The notes under the pieces were generated by a model, which saw nothing but the letters and a program-made list of their open reading frames with translations, made no database searches and was not told where the DNA came from. Shown piece by piece: positions 8,579 to 18,214 of a stretch of DNA of 64,000 nt. The stretch is from Flavobacterium flavigenum (GTDB taxonomy: Bacteria; Bacteroidota; Bacteroidia; Flavobacteriales; Flavobacteriaceae), in NCBI RefSeq assembly GCF_027111255.2, contig NZ_CP114285.2, positions 4,216,001-4,280,000 of the forward strand. The letters run 5' to 3'. Within the stretch, counting starts at the first letter, position 1. Every line of letters begins with the position of its first letter. The translations under genes and the position numbers were made by a program.

Positions 8579-8926
8579 ATGTTTCTGATTGTTGCTAAAT
8601 ATTTAATTCCGAAAGGATATCGTGGAATGGCTGTTTTTCCCTTCATTTTAGTCAAATATTATAAAGATCAGGTAAATGCTGTTTTTGTAAATCACGAAAA
8701 AATACATTTAAGACAGCAAATAGAAATGTTGATTCTACCTTTTTTTATCTGGTATATTTTAGAATTTTTTATTCGTTTGATTCAATACAAAAACACAGAT
8801 TTAGCTTATAGGAATATTAGTTTTGAAAGAGAGGCATACGAAAATGAAACTAATTTTAACTATCTGAAAAACCGCTCTTTTTTTCAGTTCTTGCAATACA
8901 TAAAATTAAATGAACCCCGTTTTTAA
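8579..8926 (+). CDS. Small membrane-associated protein with HExxH motif
   Basis: The 115-residue protein carries HEKIH at about residues 39-43, an HExxH zinc-metalloprotease signature, followed by a hydrophobic helix (ILPFFIWYILEFFIRLI, about 51-67) and then the acidic motif FEREAYENE at about 82-90, which could provide the third zinc ligand of a gluzincin-type site. It has no cleavable signal peptide, but the start VAKYLIPKGYRGMAVFPFILV is also apolar. It would be far shorter than known M48/M56 peptidases. Its last 17 bases overlap the next gene, so they are translated together. I recognise the pattern as conserved in Flavobacteriia but know of no function. Confidence 0.75.
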   Translation: MFLIVAKYLIPKGYRGMAVFPFILVKYYKDQVNAVFVNHEKIHLRQQIEMLILPFFIWYILEFFIRLIQYKNTDLAYRNISFEREAYENETNFNYLKNRSFFQFLQYIKLNEPRF

Positions 8927-9818
8927 TCAGCCCATAAATATTGAGTTTTCAAAAGACATCTCTTTGATCATAAAGCGTGAAGATATGATTCATCCTTTTG
9001 TATCAGGAAATAAGTTCAGAAAACTGAAATACAATTTGCTTCAGGCGAAAACCGAAAACAAAACGACTTTATTGACTTTTGGCGGTGCTTTTTCAAATCA
9101 CATTGCAGCGGTGGCTTATGCCGGAAAAGAGCAGGGATTTAAAACAATCGGAGTCATTCGCGGAGACGAACTTGAAGATAAAATTGAAGAAAATCCAACC
9201 CTCAAATTCGCTCATGAAAACGGAATGGAATTTGAATTTGTGTCAAGAGAAAATTATCGTTTAAAAAGTGAAGCATCTTATATCGAAAATTTAAAATCGA
9301 AATTTGGAGATTTTTATTTGGTTCCCGAAGGCGGTACAAACGAACTGGCCGTGAAAGGCTGTGAAGAGATTTTGACTGATGAGGATTCGGTTTTTGATTA
9401 TGTTTGCTGCGCAGTTGGAACGGGTGGTACGATTTCCGGATTAATAAATAGCGCGTTGCCCAATCAGAAAATTTTAGGTTTTCCGGCGTTAAAAGGTGAT
9501 TTTTTAAAAGATGAAATTCGTATTTTTGCAAAAAAAGATAACTGGAATTTAATTTCTGACTATCATTTTGGAGGTTATGGCAAGATAAATTTAGAATTAA
9601 TTGAATTTATCAATGCTTTTTTTGAAGAAAATAAAGTGCCCTTAGATCCAATTTATACTGGAAAGATGGTTTTTGGCGTTATAGATTTAATCCATAAAAA
9701 CTATTTTCCTGCACATTCAAAAATTTTACTCATTCATACCGGTGGATTACAGGGAATTAATGGAATGAATTTAAAATTGAAGCAGAAAAAATTACCAATA
9801 CTCAAAATTGATGCTTAA
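8910..9818 (+). CDS. PLP-dependent ACC deaminase / D-cysteine desulfhydrase family protein
   Basis: The 302-residue protein belongs to fold-type II PLP enzymes. The PLP lysine is in FVSGNKFRKLKYN (about residue 36-40), GGAFSNHIAA matches the family's conserved SNH segment, and the phosphate-binding loop is GTGGTISGL. Homologues include 1-aminocyclopropane-1-carboxylate deaminase and D-cysteine desulfhydrase; many Bacteroidota versions are short and their substrate is unproven. It overlaps the HExxH gene upstream by 17 bases and the glucosaminidase gene downstream by 8 bases, so the three form one translationally coupled unit. Confidence 0.85.
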   Translation: MNPVFNQPINIEFSKDISLIIKREDMIHPFVSGNKFRKLKYNLLQAKTENKTTLLTFGGAFSNHIAAVAYAGKEQGFKTIGVIRGDELEDKIEENPTLKFAHENGMEFEFVSRENYRLKSEASYIENLKSKFGDFYLVPEGGTNELAVKGCEEILTDEDSVFDYVCCAVGTGGTISGLINSALPNQKILGFPALKGDFLKDEIRIFAKKDNWNLISDYHFGGYGKINLELIEFINAFFEENKVPLDPIYTGKMVFGVIDLIHKNYFPAHSKILLIHTGGLQGINGMNLKLKQKKLPILKIDA

Positions 9819-10692
9819 AAAAATAATTACACTCTTCGTAGTCGCAGTATTGGCAAGCTGTTCTTCCAGCAAGCCTACTATCGCAACCACTAAAAAACAG
9901 GCAGCGGCTCAAAGACCCAGAACAGCTTCAACTAAAAAGGGAGTTACTTCCAGACCAACTGCAAAATATCCTTCTACAAATAACACAACTGAGGTTATTC
10001 AATCGACTTCAAAAACTGTCGTTACAAGCAGTTTAATAACCGATTATGTTTTGCAATACAAAGATATTGCCATGGGAAACATGAAAACATACGGTATTCC
10101 GGCAAGTATTATTCTGGCTCAGGGAATCCTGGAGTCGGGAGCAGGTCGAGGAGATCTGGCGTTATCAGCAAATAATCATTTCGGAATAAAATGCCACAAT
10201 GACTGGCTTGGGGAAAGTATTCGCCATGACGATGATTCGTCTCAGGAATGTTTTAGAAAATATAAAGAACCATCAGAATCCTACCGGGATCATGCTTTAT
10301 TTTTGGTTGGTAAAAACCGATATGCCGTTTTGTTTACTTACGAAAAAGACGATTATAAAGCCTGGTCAAAAGGGCTGAGGGCTTGTGGGTATGCGACAGA
10401 TCCCAATTATCCTGACAAGTTGATTAGTTATATTGAACGTTATAATCTGCATCAGTACGACTGTCAGGTTACAGGGAAAAGCTACACGGCAATTAATAAG
10501 TCAGCACCGGTAAAGAGTTCGTCTTCGTCTTCAGTTTCAAATTCAGACGATCCGAGTTTATACGAAGTCCAGAAAGGAGATACTTTGTATTCGATATCCA
10601 AAAAATTCAACATATTGGTTGATGATCTGAAACAAAAAAATAATTTGACTGATAATGCACTATCGATAGGGCAAAAGCTCAAAGTGAAATAA
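9811..10692 (+). CDS. Glucosaminidase-LysM lipoprotein
   Basis: The 293-residue protein is a peptidoglycan hydrolase. The start MLKKIITLFVVAVLASCSS is a lipoprotein signal with cysteine at residue 17; the ATG at 9811 is preferred over the TTG one codon earlier because it begins this signal cleanly. A Ser/Thr/Lys-rich linker leads to a FlgJ/LYZ2-type beta-N-acetylglucosaminidase domain (about 70-215) with the catalytic glutamate probably in GILESGAGRGDLA. A LysM peptidoglycan-binding repeat (YEVQKGDTLYSISKKFNI ... LSIGQKLKVK) occupies the last 45 residues. It is translationally coupled to the PLP enzyme upstream. Confidence 0.9.
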   Translation: MLKKIITLFVVAVLASCSSSKPTIATTKKQAAAQRPRTASTKKGVTSRPTAKYPSTNNTTEVIQSTSKTVVTSSLITDYVLQYKDIAMGNMKTYGIPASIILAQGILESGAGRGDLALSANNHFGIKCHNDWLGESIRHDDDSSQECFRKYKEPSESYRDHALFLVGKNRYAVLFTYEKDDYKAWSKGLRACGYATDPNYPDKLISYIERYNLHQYDCQVTGKSYTAINKSAPVKSSSSSSVSNSDDPSLYEVQKGDTLYSISKKFNILVDDLKQKNNLTDNALSIGQKLKVK

Positions 10693-10708
10693 TTTAATTG
10701 TAATTATA

Positions 10709-10960
10709 ATGAAAAAGAAAATCGTAATTGGAGTTTTTATTCTTGCAATAGGAATAATAATTCGATTTTTTTCCGGAGTTTACCAGCATGATGAATTTGG
10801 AGAAAATCATTTTTTTATAAAACATAGACCAATTTGGAAATGGTATTTTTACTCTCCTCAGGGAATGTCTGATTTAAAATTTGAAAATCTTTCAAAAGAA
10901 AAACAAACCGAACAAAAATATTTTAATGAATATATAAAAGACAGAAGTCTTAGTTTGTAA
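10709..10960 (+). CDS. Small single-pass membrane protein
   Basis: The 83-residue product begins with MKKKIVIGVFILAIGIIIRFFSG, an N-terminal helix that could be a membrane anchor or signal, followed by an aromatic-rich part (HRPIWKWYFYSPQGMSDLKF) and a charged helical tail. It begins 16 bases after the glucosaminidase gene on the same strand and may belong to that operon. I do not recognise the family. Confidence 0.65.
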   Translation: MKKKIVIGVFILAIGIIIRFFSGVYQHDEFGENHFFIKHRPIWKWYFYSPQGMSDLKFENLSKEKQTEQKYFNEYIKDRSLSL

Positions 10961-11011
10961 TATTAAAATTTAATAATCTAAGAAGTCTAAAGATCTAATA
11001 ATCTAAAAAAA

Positions 11012-12298
11012 ATGATTTATAAAAGAAGTAGTCAGCTTTTTGCTGAAGCAGAAAAAGTAATTCCGGGAGGCGTAAATTCACCAGTAAGAGCCTTTAAAGC
11101 CGTTGGTGGAACCCCTGTTTTTGTAAAAAGTGCCAAAGGAGCATATTTATATGATGAAGACGGAAATAAATTAATTGATTATATCAACTCCTGGGGACCA
11201 ATGGTTTTGGGGCACGCTTATCAGCCGGTTGTGGATGCGGTAATCGAAAAAGCTAAACTAGGAACTTCATTTGGAATGCCAACTGAACTGGAAACAGAAA
11301 TTGCTGCTTTAGCGGTTTCAATGGTTCCGAATATTGATAAAATCCGTTTTGTGAATTCAGGTACAGAAGCTTGTATGAGTGCGATTCGTCTGGCTCGAGG
11401 CTTTACAAAGAGAGATAAAATCATCAAATTTGCAGGCTGCTACCATGGTCATTCTGATTCCTTTTTGATTCAGGCAGGCAGCGGAGCCGTAACTTTTGGT
11501 TCACCAAACAGTCCCGGAGTTACAGAAGGAACCGCAAAAGATACTTTATTGGCGAAATACAATGATTTAGAGAATGTAAAAACGCTAATTGAAGCTAATA
11601 AAAATGAAATTGCAGCGATCATTATTGAACCCGTTGCCGGAAATATGGGCTGTATTCCACCTCAAAAAGGTTTCTTGCAAGGCTTAAGAGAATTGTGCAC
11701 AGCAAACGGAATTTTACTGATTTTTGATGAGGTAATGACAGGTTTCCGTTTGGCAAAAGGAGGAGTTCAGGAATTGTATAATATCAACGCTGATATTGTG
11801 ACTTTCGGAAAAGTAATCGGTGGCGGTTTGCCAGTAGGAGCATTTGCAGCACGTGAAGAAATCATGAATTATTTAGCACCGCTCGGACCGGTTTATCAGG
11901 CTGGAACATTATCCGGAAATCCGTTGGCAATGGCTGCCGGATTAGCAATGTTACAGGCTTTAAATAATGATTCGTCAATTTTTACCCGTTTAGAAGAAAA
12001 AACAGCTTATCTGGAAGCAGGAATTGACAGGGTTTTAAAAGCAAATAATGTTGTTTTCACAATCAACAGAGTTGGCTCTATGATTTCGGTACACTTTGAT
12101 GTCAATCCGGTTACTGATTTTCAATCAGCTGCAAAAGGAGACAACGAAACGTTTAAGAAATTCTTCCACGGTTTATTGCAGGAAGGGGTTTATATTGCGC
12201 CATCGGCATATGAAACCTGGTTTATCACAGATGCTTTGACATATGAAGATTTAGATTTTACGATCAATGCAATTGATAAGGTTTCTAAAACTTTCTGA
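11012..12298 (+). CDS. hemL: Glutamate-1-semialdehyde 2,1-aminomutase
   Basis: The enzyme makes 5-aminolevulinate from glutamate-1-semialdehyde in the C5 route to haem. At 428 residues it has the usual length. The start [24 protein letters not shown] is diagnostic, the PLP lysine is Lys267 in [15 protein letters not shown], and FDEVMTGFR supplies the aspartate that contacts the cofactor. No other hem genes are adjacent. An AT-rich leader of about 50 bases containing ATAATCTAA twice separates it from the preceding small gene, and two hairpins follow it. Confidence 0.96.
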   Translation: MIYKRSSQLFAEAEKVIPGGVNSPVRAFKAVGGTPVFVKSAKGAYLYDEDGNKLIDYINSWGPMVLGHAYQPVVDAVIEKAKLGTSFGMPTELETEIAALAVSMVPNIDKIRFVNSGTEACMSAIRLARGFTKRDKIIKFAGCYHGHSDSFLIQAGSGAVTFGSPNSPGVTEGTAKDTLLAKYNDLENVKTLIEANKNEIAAIIIEPVAGNMGCIPPQKGFLQGLRELCTANGILLIFDEVMTGFRLAKGGVQELYNINADIVTFGKVIGGGLPVGAFAAREEIMNYLAPLGPVYQAGTLSGNPLAMAAGLAMLQALNNDSSIFTRLEEKTAYLEAGIDRVLKANNVVFTINRVGSMISVHFDVNPVTDFQSAAKGDNETFKKFFHGLLQEGVYIAPSAYETWFITDALTYEDLDFTINAIDKVSKTF

Positions 12299-12385
12299 TA
12301 AAAAGATTAGGCCTTAAGTGCGAACTGTCTGTACATATCCTTTATTATATTGATAAAAGAACAGATTAGTTATCCCAATTTTAAA

Positions 12386-12431
12386 AAACAAGCGATTGAG
12401 AACATAATTTAGTATTCTCAATCGCTTGTTT
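12386..12431 (-). terminator. Perfect 17-bp hairpin in the hemL / M16 convergent gap
   Basis: AAACAAGCGATTGAGAA at 12386-12402 pairs perfectly with 12415-12431 around a 12-base loop. On the minus strand the stem is followed by TTTTTTAAAATT, so it fits a terminator for the peptidase operon, and it may also stop hemL transcripts. The 13-mer AAACAAGCGATTG also occurs once at 27199-27211, upstream of the sigma-factor gene at the other end of that locus. Confidence 0.65.
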
Positions 12432-12541
12432 ACTTATACGGTTTTCATGCAATTAGCAAGGAATTTAGAAGTGGTATGTCTTAAATGACTTGCATCATGT
12501 TACTATTTCTGGCGATTGTCAATTTTATCCTTTTAAAATAA

Positions 12542-12568
12542 TAAAGGCTATCTTTTGGACAGCCTTTA
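12542..12568 (-). terminator. Terminator hairpin after the M16 peptidase gene
   Basis: TAAAGGCTATC at 12542-12552 pairs with GACAGCCTTTA at 12558-12568 with one mismatch. On the minus strand the stem is followed by TTATTTTAAAA, a weak U tract, about 65 bases past the peptidase stop. Together with the stronger hairpin at 12386-12431 this is a tandem terminator. Apart from these two hairpins the 334-base gap 12299-12632 shows no gene. Confidence 0.6.
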
Positions 12569-12632
12569 AAAACTAATTAAAAATAAAAAAATCAATAAGA
12601 ATTACAAATCAGGAACTGACTTATAAAAATTC

Positions 12633-15428
12633 TTATTTTGCTTTCATAAGTACCTGTACATTGTTAGATTTTTTTAAAGAGCTAACGATGAAATCTTTGA
12701 GGTCTTTTGCAGTTAGGGTGCTTAAAGTATTTTTTAGAGTTTCTGTATCTTGAGGTTCTTCGTTATTTCGAACATAAGAAGTCAAAACATTCAGCCAGTA
12801 ATTATTTTGTTTGATTTGTTCCTGATGATTTTTCAGAATAGACTGCTTGATGTCTTCCAGCATATTTGCAGGAATATTTTCAGTCTGAACTCTTGCAAGC
12901 TCGGCATGAATAATTTTCACTAAAGCATCTGCTTTATCAGGGTTACAATCGAAATTAATTTCTAAAGAAAATAATGGAGAAGGAGTCTGAGACAAACTGG
13001 TTCCAACCTGAACCCCGTAACTACCGCCTTCTTCTTCACGGATAGTTTCTAAATAACGCTTTTTAAGCCATTCAGATAACATATAACTTAAGATTTTGTT
13101 CTTTTTATTATACACAACATCTTTATTTTCCAGATGAAGATAAACCGTAGTTTTTGGCGTATCCATCGTTCTTATAATCGTTTTTTCTACTTTTCCGTCT
13201 TTCATAAAAAATTTATGATCCACATATTTTTCTGTTTTTTCGTTTGCCGCAATATTTCCTAAATAGGTGTTAATTAAAGGAATGTCTTGCTCTGAAATGT
13301 TTCCTATGAATAAAAAGGTAAAATCTCCTGCATTTGAGAAACGTTCTGTGTAGAGTTTTTTAGCTTTATTTAAATCGAGTGCATTGATGAAATCTTGTGT
13401 TAATAGCCAGTTACGTTTGCTGTAATTAGTATTTAAATTTGAAATCGTATCATTTAAAGCCTTGTCGTTACTGTTTGGGGCATTATTCAATTTATTTTCA
13501 TACTGTTCTTTTATTTTATCGAAAGTACTGTTGTCAAATCTCGGATGCTGGAAATACAAGTAAGTAAGCTGTAACAAAGTCGTAAGCGATTCTTTGTTAC
13601 TGGTTCCGTTAAAGCCTTCATACAAACCACCAATATACGGACTCACAGTGGCAGTTTTACCCGTTAGTTTCTTTTTTAAATCGGTAAATTTGTAATCTCC
13701 TAAACCAGAAAATGTCGCCAGGCTGGCTGCAATTTGAGCCGAAGGAAGGTCTTTCCAGTCAGCCAGAGAATTTCCTCCAGCGCTGTAAGCAGTAAACAAA
13801 ATTTGATCTTTACTCAAATCAGTAGGATAAATAATCACTTTTGCACCGTTTGCCAAAGTGTATTTTTTTGCATTCGTGAAAGCCTTAATATCTTCTGTTT
13901 TTACAATTGGTTTTTCTGTCAATTGCTCTTTTACCAGCGAAGCCGTTAATTCTTCTTCTTTGTACGGTTCTAATTTTGTGTTAGAAATAGTTTTGATAGC
14001 ATTCCAGTATTCATTTGCTTCTGGGAATTTTGTTGCTGCATCTTCCGGAGCAGAAACCGATAACACTAAATTATCTTTTGGATTTAGCGATTTAAAAGCA
14101 CTATTTACCTCAGCTAAAGTAACATTGTCTAAGAAAGCATTAATCCATTCGTGTTCAGCTTCAACAGAAAAAACCGGATTGGCTTCTAAAAAATATAACT
14201 GTAATTGTTCTGCCCAGTAACTGTTCCCAATTTTATCTTTATTTGTTAAACGATTGTCGTAGCTGGTGCGCATTTTAGTTTTCAAACGGTCTAATTCCGT
14301 CTGAGTGAACCCATTTTGAATAGCTCTTTCAAATTCTCTGTAGGCTTCGGAAAAAGCTTCTGTGAATTTTCCTTTTTTCGGATTAACGATCAGTGAAAAT
14401 TTGCTGTCTAATCTCGAAAGATTATCATTTGAAACTCCAAATGCCAAACCTGCTGTTTCATTATTTATGATGTATTCGTTAAAACGAGTATTCATCATCT
14501 GCAGTGCCAGATTTTCCTGCATGCTTTTGATCATTTCTGCCTGATCCTGAACTAAAGGTTTCGATTTGTTGTATGAAAGAGAAATTCCAGAACGCTGTAA
14601 TTCTTTGTCAGTAGCCAAAACGTAACGATTTTCTTTCTGTACCGGAATTGTTTCGTATTCTCTTTTATTGATTTTTTTTGGAGTCGGTATCGAACTGAAA
14701 ATCTCTTTAACACGTTTTTCAATTAAAGCGACGTCAATATCTCCTACTATTACGACAGCCTGATTTTGAGGCTGGTACCATTTTTTGTAATAATCCCTTA
14801 ATACCTGATACTTGAAATTATTGATCACATTTAAATCTCCAATTACATTTCGTTTCGCATATTTTGAACCTTCAAATACAACTTTATTAATTTTTTCTCC
14901 CGTCCTGTAATCTGCATTTCTTCTGGTACGCCATTCTTCACGAATTACACCTCTTTCTGCATCAATTTCGTTATTGGCAAGCAGGAGAGAACCCGACCAG
15001 TCGTGCAGTACGTACATGCAGGAATCTAATAAAGTTTTGTTTCCTGAAGGAACATTGCTGATGTTGTAAACCGTTTCGTCGTAAGCCGTGTAAGCGTTGA
15101 TATCTTTTCCAAAAGAAACACCTTGTTTTTCTAACATATTGATGATTCCTTTTCCTTTAAAATGCTCAGTTCCGTTAAAAGCCATATGTTCTAAGAAATG
15201 TGCTAATCCATCCTGATCATCATTTTCCAGAATAGCTCCAACGTTTTGAACAAAATAGAAATCAGCCCTGTCTTTAGGCCATTCATTGTGCATGATAAAA
15301 TATTGCATTCCGTTTCGAAGCGTTCCGTGTGCAACTTCTTTTGGCAGCGGAAAAGTAGTTTTAAACTGCGCTGAAACCTGAGATAGCCCCAGAATCAGGA
15401 AATACGCCAGAATTAATTTTGTTTTCAT
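12633..15428 (-). CDS. M16 family zinc peptidase (PqqL/insulinase type), secreted
   Basis: Read from ATG 15428 the product is 931 residues and opens with the signal peptide MKTKLILAYFLILGLSQVSAQ; a frame extending 20 codons further upstream would spoil this signal, so the shorter start is used. The inverted zinc motif HFLEH lies at 77-81, and the downstream glutamate is probably in NNEIDAERGVIREEW. Two M16 halves can be traced: the active one in residues 30-480 and the inactive one from about 520, as in periplasmic PqqL-type enzymes that degrade imported peptides. It is the last gene of the sigma/SusCD/TlpA/S9 run, separated by 161 bases from the S9 gene. Confidence 0.92.
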   Translation of the reverse strand: MKTKLILAYFLILGLSQVSAQFKTTFPLPKEVAHGTLRNGMQYFIMHNEWPKDRADFYFVQNVGAILENDDQDGLAHFLEHMAFNGTEHFKGKGIINMLEKQGVSFGKDINAYTAYDETVYNISNVPSGNKTLLDSCMYVLHDWSGSLLLANNEIDAERGVIREEWRTRRNADYRTGEKINKVVFEGSKYAKRNVIGDLNVINNFKYQVLRDYYKKWYQPQNQAVVIVGDIDVALIEKRVKEIFSSIPTPKKINKREYETIPVQKENRYVLATDKELQRSGISLSYNKSKPLVQDQAEMIKSMQENLALQMMNTRFNEYIINNETAGLAFGVSNDNLSRLDSKFSLIVNPKKGKFTEAFSEAYREFERAIQNGFTQTELDRLKTKMRTSYDNRLTNKDKIGNSYWAEQLQLYFLEANPVFSVEAEHEWINAFLDNVTLAEVNSAFKSLNPKDNLVLSVSAPEDAATKFPEANEYWNAIKTISNTKLEPYKEEELTASLVKEQLTEKPIVKTEDIKAFTNAKKYTLANGAKVIIYPTDLSKDQILFTAYSAGGNSLADWKDLPSAQIAASLATFSGLGDYKFTDLKKKLTGKTATVSPYIGGLYEGFNGTSNKESLTTLLQLTYLYFQHPRFDNSTFDKIKEQYENKLNNAPNSNDKALNDTISNLNTNYSKRNWLLTQDFINALDLNKAKKLYTERFSNAGDFTFLFIGNISEQDIPLINTYLGNIAANEKTEKYVDHKFFMKDGKVEKTIIRTMDTPKTTVYLHLENKDVVYNKKNKILSYMLSEWLKKRYLETIREEEGGSYGVQVGTSLSQTPSPLFSLEINFDCNPDKADALVKIIHAELARVQTENIPANMLEDIKQSILKNHQEQIKQNNYWLNVLTSYVRNNEEPQDTETLKNTLSTLTAKDLKDFIVSSLKKSNNVQVLMKAK

Positions 15429-15589
15429 TTGATAATTATTGTTCTTTTTTGATTGAATTTTGATTTGAAAAAAGTATAAGAAGTACATGCTGTTGATTTG
15501 AAGGTCTCATAAGAAACCTTCAAATAACAGTTTTACTGAACGCAAATTTGTAAAATCTGCGTTTAAATAATTGAGTATTTTAGAAAAAT

Positions 15590-18190
15590 TTACATCCAGT
15601 CCGGGCGTGAAGCACCTTTTAAATAGAAATCAAAATACTGCTGCATTTTTTGTGTCCAGTCTTTTTTATTGGCAGCATCTTCTAAAGTATGTCCTTCTTT
15701 TTTATAATTAAGCAATAAAGCCGGTTTGCCTAAACGGCGAAGCGCAAAAAACAAAGATTGTCCTTCCTGATAAGGCACTGCTCGGTCATTATCATTGTGA
15801 AAAATAAGGATTGGGGTTTTGATGTCTTTAGCCGAAAAAATAGGCGAATTTTTGATGTATCCGTCCAGATTTTCGTGCATTGCACTTCCCATACGATATT
15901 GATCGACTTCGTATTTAAACATCGTCGAAATACCATTAGATCGCATCACAGGATAATTGGCAGTAAAGTTGCTTACTCCGGAGCCAACAATTGCACAGCT
16001 GAACAAATCTGTTTTTGTAGTTAAGAAAGAAGTTTCATAACCCCCAAAACTATGTCCCTGAATTCCAATTTTGCCTTTCTCGGTAATGCCATTTGAAATT
16101 AAATATTCAACGCCACTGATGACGTCATTGTAAACGCTGTTTCCAACATCACCATAAGTGTAATGCACATCTGGCTGAAAAACAATATAACCCTGACTTA
16201 CGAAAGTTGGAATATCAACATTAGAAGTACTCAATTCAGGTAGATGATACTGATTAAATGCTTCGGTATGTTTTTCATAAAAATGAACAATTACAGGATA
16301 TGTTTTTTTGCTGTCATAGTTCTCCGGAAGGTATAGGTTTCCCTGGTTTTCTTTTCCGCTAAAACTTTTCCATGTAAGCAATTTTGCAGTTCCCCACGCA
16401 TAATCTTTCTGCTGTGGATTAATGTCGGTAATTCTTTGCTGTGATTTTAAATTTTCTGTTCCCCACCATAAATCCGGAAAAATAGTATAGCTTTTTTTAG
16501 AAAATAAAACACTTGAATTATCTCCTGAAACGGCTTCAATATGTACGGTGTATTCTGAATTAGCAAATAATTTGGTAACAGCGTTCGCATCAACTAATTT
16601 GTAAACACCTGTGGATTTATATTTTGTATCGAAACCACTTAAAGTAATGGATTTTCTGTTGTCTAAATTTCCAATAAAACCTTGTTCTCCATATCGCAGT
16701 TCAGTTTTGTTATTTCTGCCATACTGCTGTGTTATCGAATATGCCTTTTTTTGATTGGTCAGGTCAATGGCCCACATATCAAACTGATCGTATAAAACGA
16801 CTGTGTTTCCGTTATTTAACCAGCCTGCGATTCCGTAAGCAGTATTCGCCGATTTCATATCTACGTTATCATCTGAAACTGGAAAAGGAATTTGAGAACT
16901 AATATCTTTGAATTGCATAGAATTGCTGTCAAAAACCGTCCATACTTTTTCTTTTTCATCATAAAAAACAGCAAAACTTCCCTGTGAGTTCCAGATTGGA
17001 GTTCCAAAAACGCCTGTCAGTACTTTTGTAGATTTTCCTGTTTCGGCATCAACCCAGTAAATATCATTACGTTCGTTAAAAGTCCAGTCCACTTCTACAG
17101 TATAAGGTTTCTTATCTATACCAAAAACACCTTTATAGTTACCGGATTCTGATATTGAGACCTGATCAAATTCGCCAGTTGATGCAACTTTAATTACTTT
17201 TTTGTTTTGGATATCATATAGAAATTTCTGCTCGCTTGGAAGTGTTTTTGAGTTTCGCAACAATTCTTGTCTGCGCTCCATAGTGCCCTGATCTGATTTC
17301 CAGATTTCGACTCCGGATTTTTTTGCTATCTGCTTATTTTCCGGACGCTTATTAGAATTTACTGATAATGTGATAAAACGACTGTTTTCATTCAACCCGT
17401 ATGCTGTTTTTGAAACCGAATAGCCAGGGTCACTTAATTTAATGTCATCATAATTGAATACGGCTTTTGTTGCGTTATTATTCAGGTTAAAATAATAAAC
17501 CAGATTAAAATCGGCACTATTATTTCCTTTTAAGGTAAAGGTTCCGCCGTTTTCTTTATCGTTTAATTGAAAATCCCCAAACTCAGAAGCTTTACCGCTG
17601 TAGATGGTTTCTTGTTTACCGCCTGGGATTCCATGTTTTAACGATATCTGATCTTTGTCAATCTGGGTATACACAAATGAATTGTTTTTCAAAAAGCGGG
17701 ATGATTTGATGTTCTTTACAGCAATACTGTCATTGCTTTCTAAATTGTAACAAACCAGACGCTGCAAAAAAAACGGTCCTTTTTCAGCTTCTGGACGAGT
17801 ATAATATAAGAAATCAGTTCCTTCAAGAGCATTGGTGGAATGCTTGTTTTTCCAAAGTCTTTTTACTCCTGTTTTTAAATTCTGAAGCAATGTACTATCG
17901 TTTTTAGTGTACTGTATCCAGTCTTTTTTTCCGATGAATTTCAGATCATTGGTATTATCAAAAACCAAACGTTTTCCTTTTGGAGCCTGTTGAACAATAA
18001 CCTGCTTTTTGTTTTCTTTTCCTTCATCCTGAAATACGGTATTATAGGATATCCACTTTCCATTATAGGATAAAGATTTACTGTCAATTCTCTCCCATGA
18101 CTGATAAGCCGATTCGTCAACTGTTTTTTTCTGTGCAAATAAACTATATACACTCAAAGCGAATGTACATAGTAAGAATATTTTTTTCAT
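15590..18190 (-). CDS. S9 family serine peptidase (prolyl oligopeptidase-like), secreted
   Basis: The 866-residue protein has a signal peptide (MKKIFLLCTFALSVYSLFAQ), a long beta-propeller-like region, and a C-terminal alpha/beta-hydrolase domain. The catalytic triad is visible as GHSFGGYE (nucleophile serine), the aspartate in HNDNDRAVP, and the histidine in KKEGHTLED. Such enzymes cut short peptides, here presumably in the periplasm. It lies 24 bases after the TlpA-like gene. Its hydrolase domain is clearly related to the partial S9 protein at 62776-64000, sharing the phrases GHSFGGYET, ALRRLGK and a closing QQ(Y/W)FD(F/Y)YLK. Confidence 0.92.
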   Translation of the reverse strand: MKKIFLLCTFALSVYSLFAQKKTVDESAYQSWERIDSKSLSYNGKWISYNTVFQDEGKENKKQVIVQQAPKGKRLVFDNTNDLKFIGKKDWIQYTKNDSTLLQNLKTGVKRLWKNKHSTNALEGTDFLYYTRPEAEKGPFFLQRLVCYNLESNDSIAVKNIKSSRFLKNNSFVYTQIDKDQISLKHGIPGGKQETIYSGKASEFGDFQLNDKENGGTFTLKGNNSADFNLVYYFNLNNNATKAVFNYDDIKLSDPGYSVSKTAYGLNENSRFITLSVNSNKRPENKQIAKKSGVEIWKSDQGTMERRQELLRNSKTLPSEQKFLYDIQNKKVIKVASTGEFDQVSISESGNYKGVFGIDKKPYTVEVDWTFNERNDIYWVDAETGKSTKVLTGVFGTPIWNSQGSFAVFYDEKEKVWTVFDSNSMQFKDISSQIPFPVSDDNVDMKSANTAYGIAGWLNNGNTVVLYDQFDMWAIDLTNQKKAYSITQQYGRNNKTELRYGEQGFIGNLDNRKSITLSGFDTKYKSTGVYKLVDANAVTKLFANSEYTVHIEAVSGDNSSVLFSKKSYTIFPDLWWGTENLKSQQRITDINPQQKDYAWGTAKLLTWKSFSGKENQGNLYLPENYDSKKTYPVIVHFYEKHTEAFNQYHLPELSTSNVDIPTFVSQGYIVFQPDVHYTYGDVGNSVYNDVISGVEYLISNGITEKGKIGIQGHSFGGYETSFLTTKTDLFSCAIVGSGVSNFTANYPVMRSNGISTMFKYEVDQYRMGSAMHENLDGYIKNSPIFSAKDIKTPILIFHNDNDRAVPYQEGQSLFFALRRLGKPALLLNYKKEGHTLEDAANKKDWTQKMQQYFDFYLKGASRPDWM

Positions 18191-18214
18191 ATAATTAAAT
18201 TTCAGAATGCGAAT

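Noticed and set aside
12633-15488. Longer start for the M16 peptidase
   Set aside because: The 20 extra residues precede a complete signal peptide beginning at 15428.
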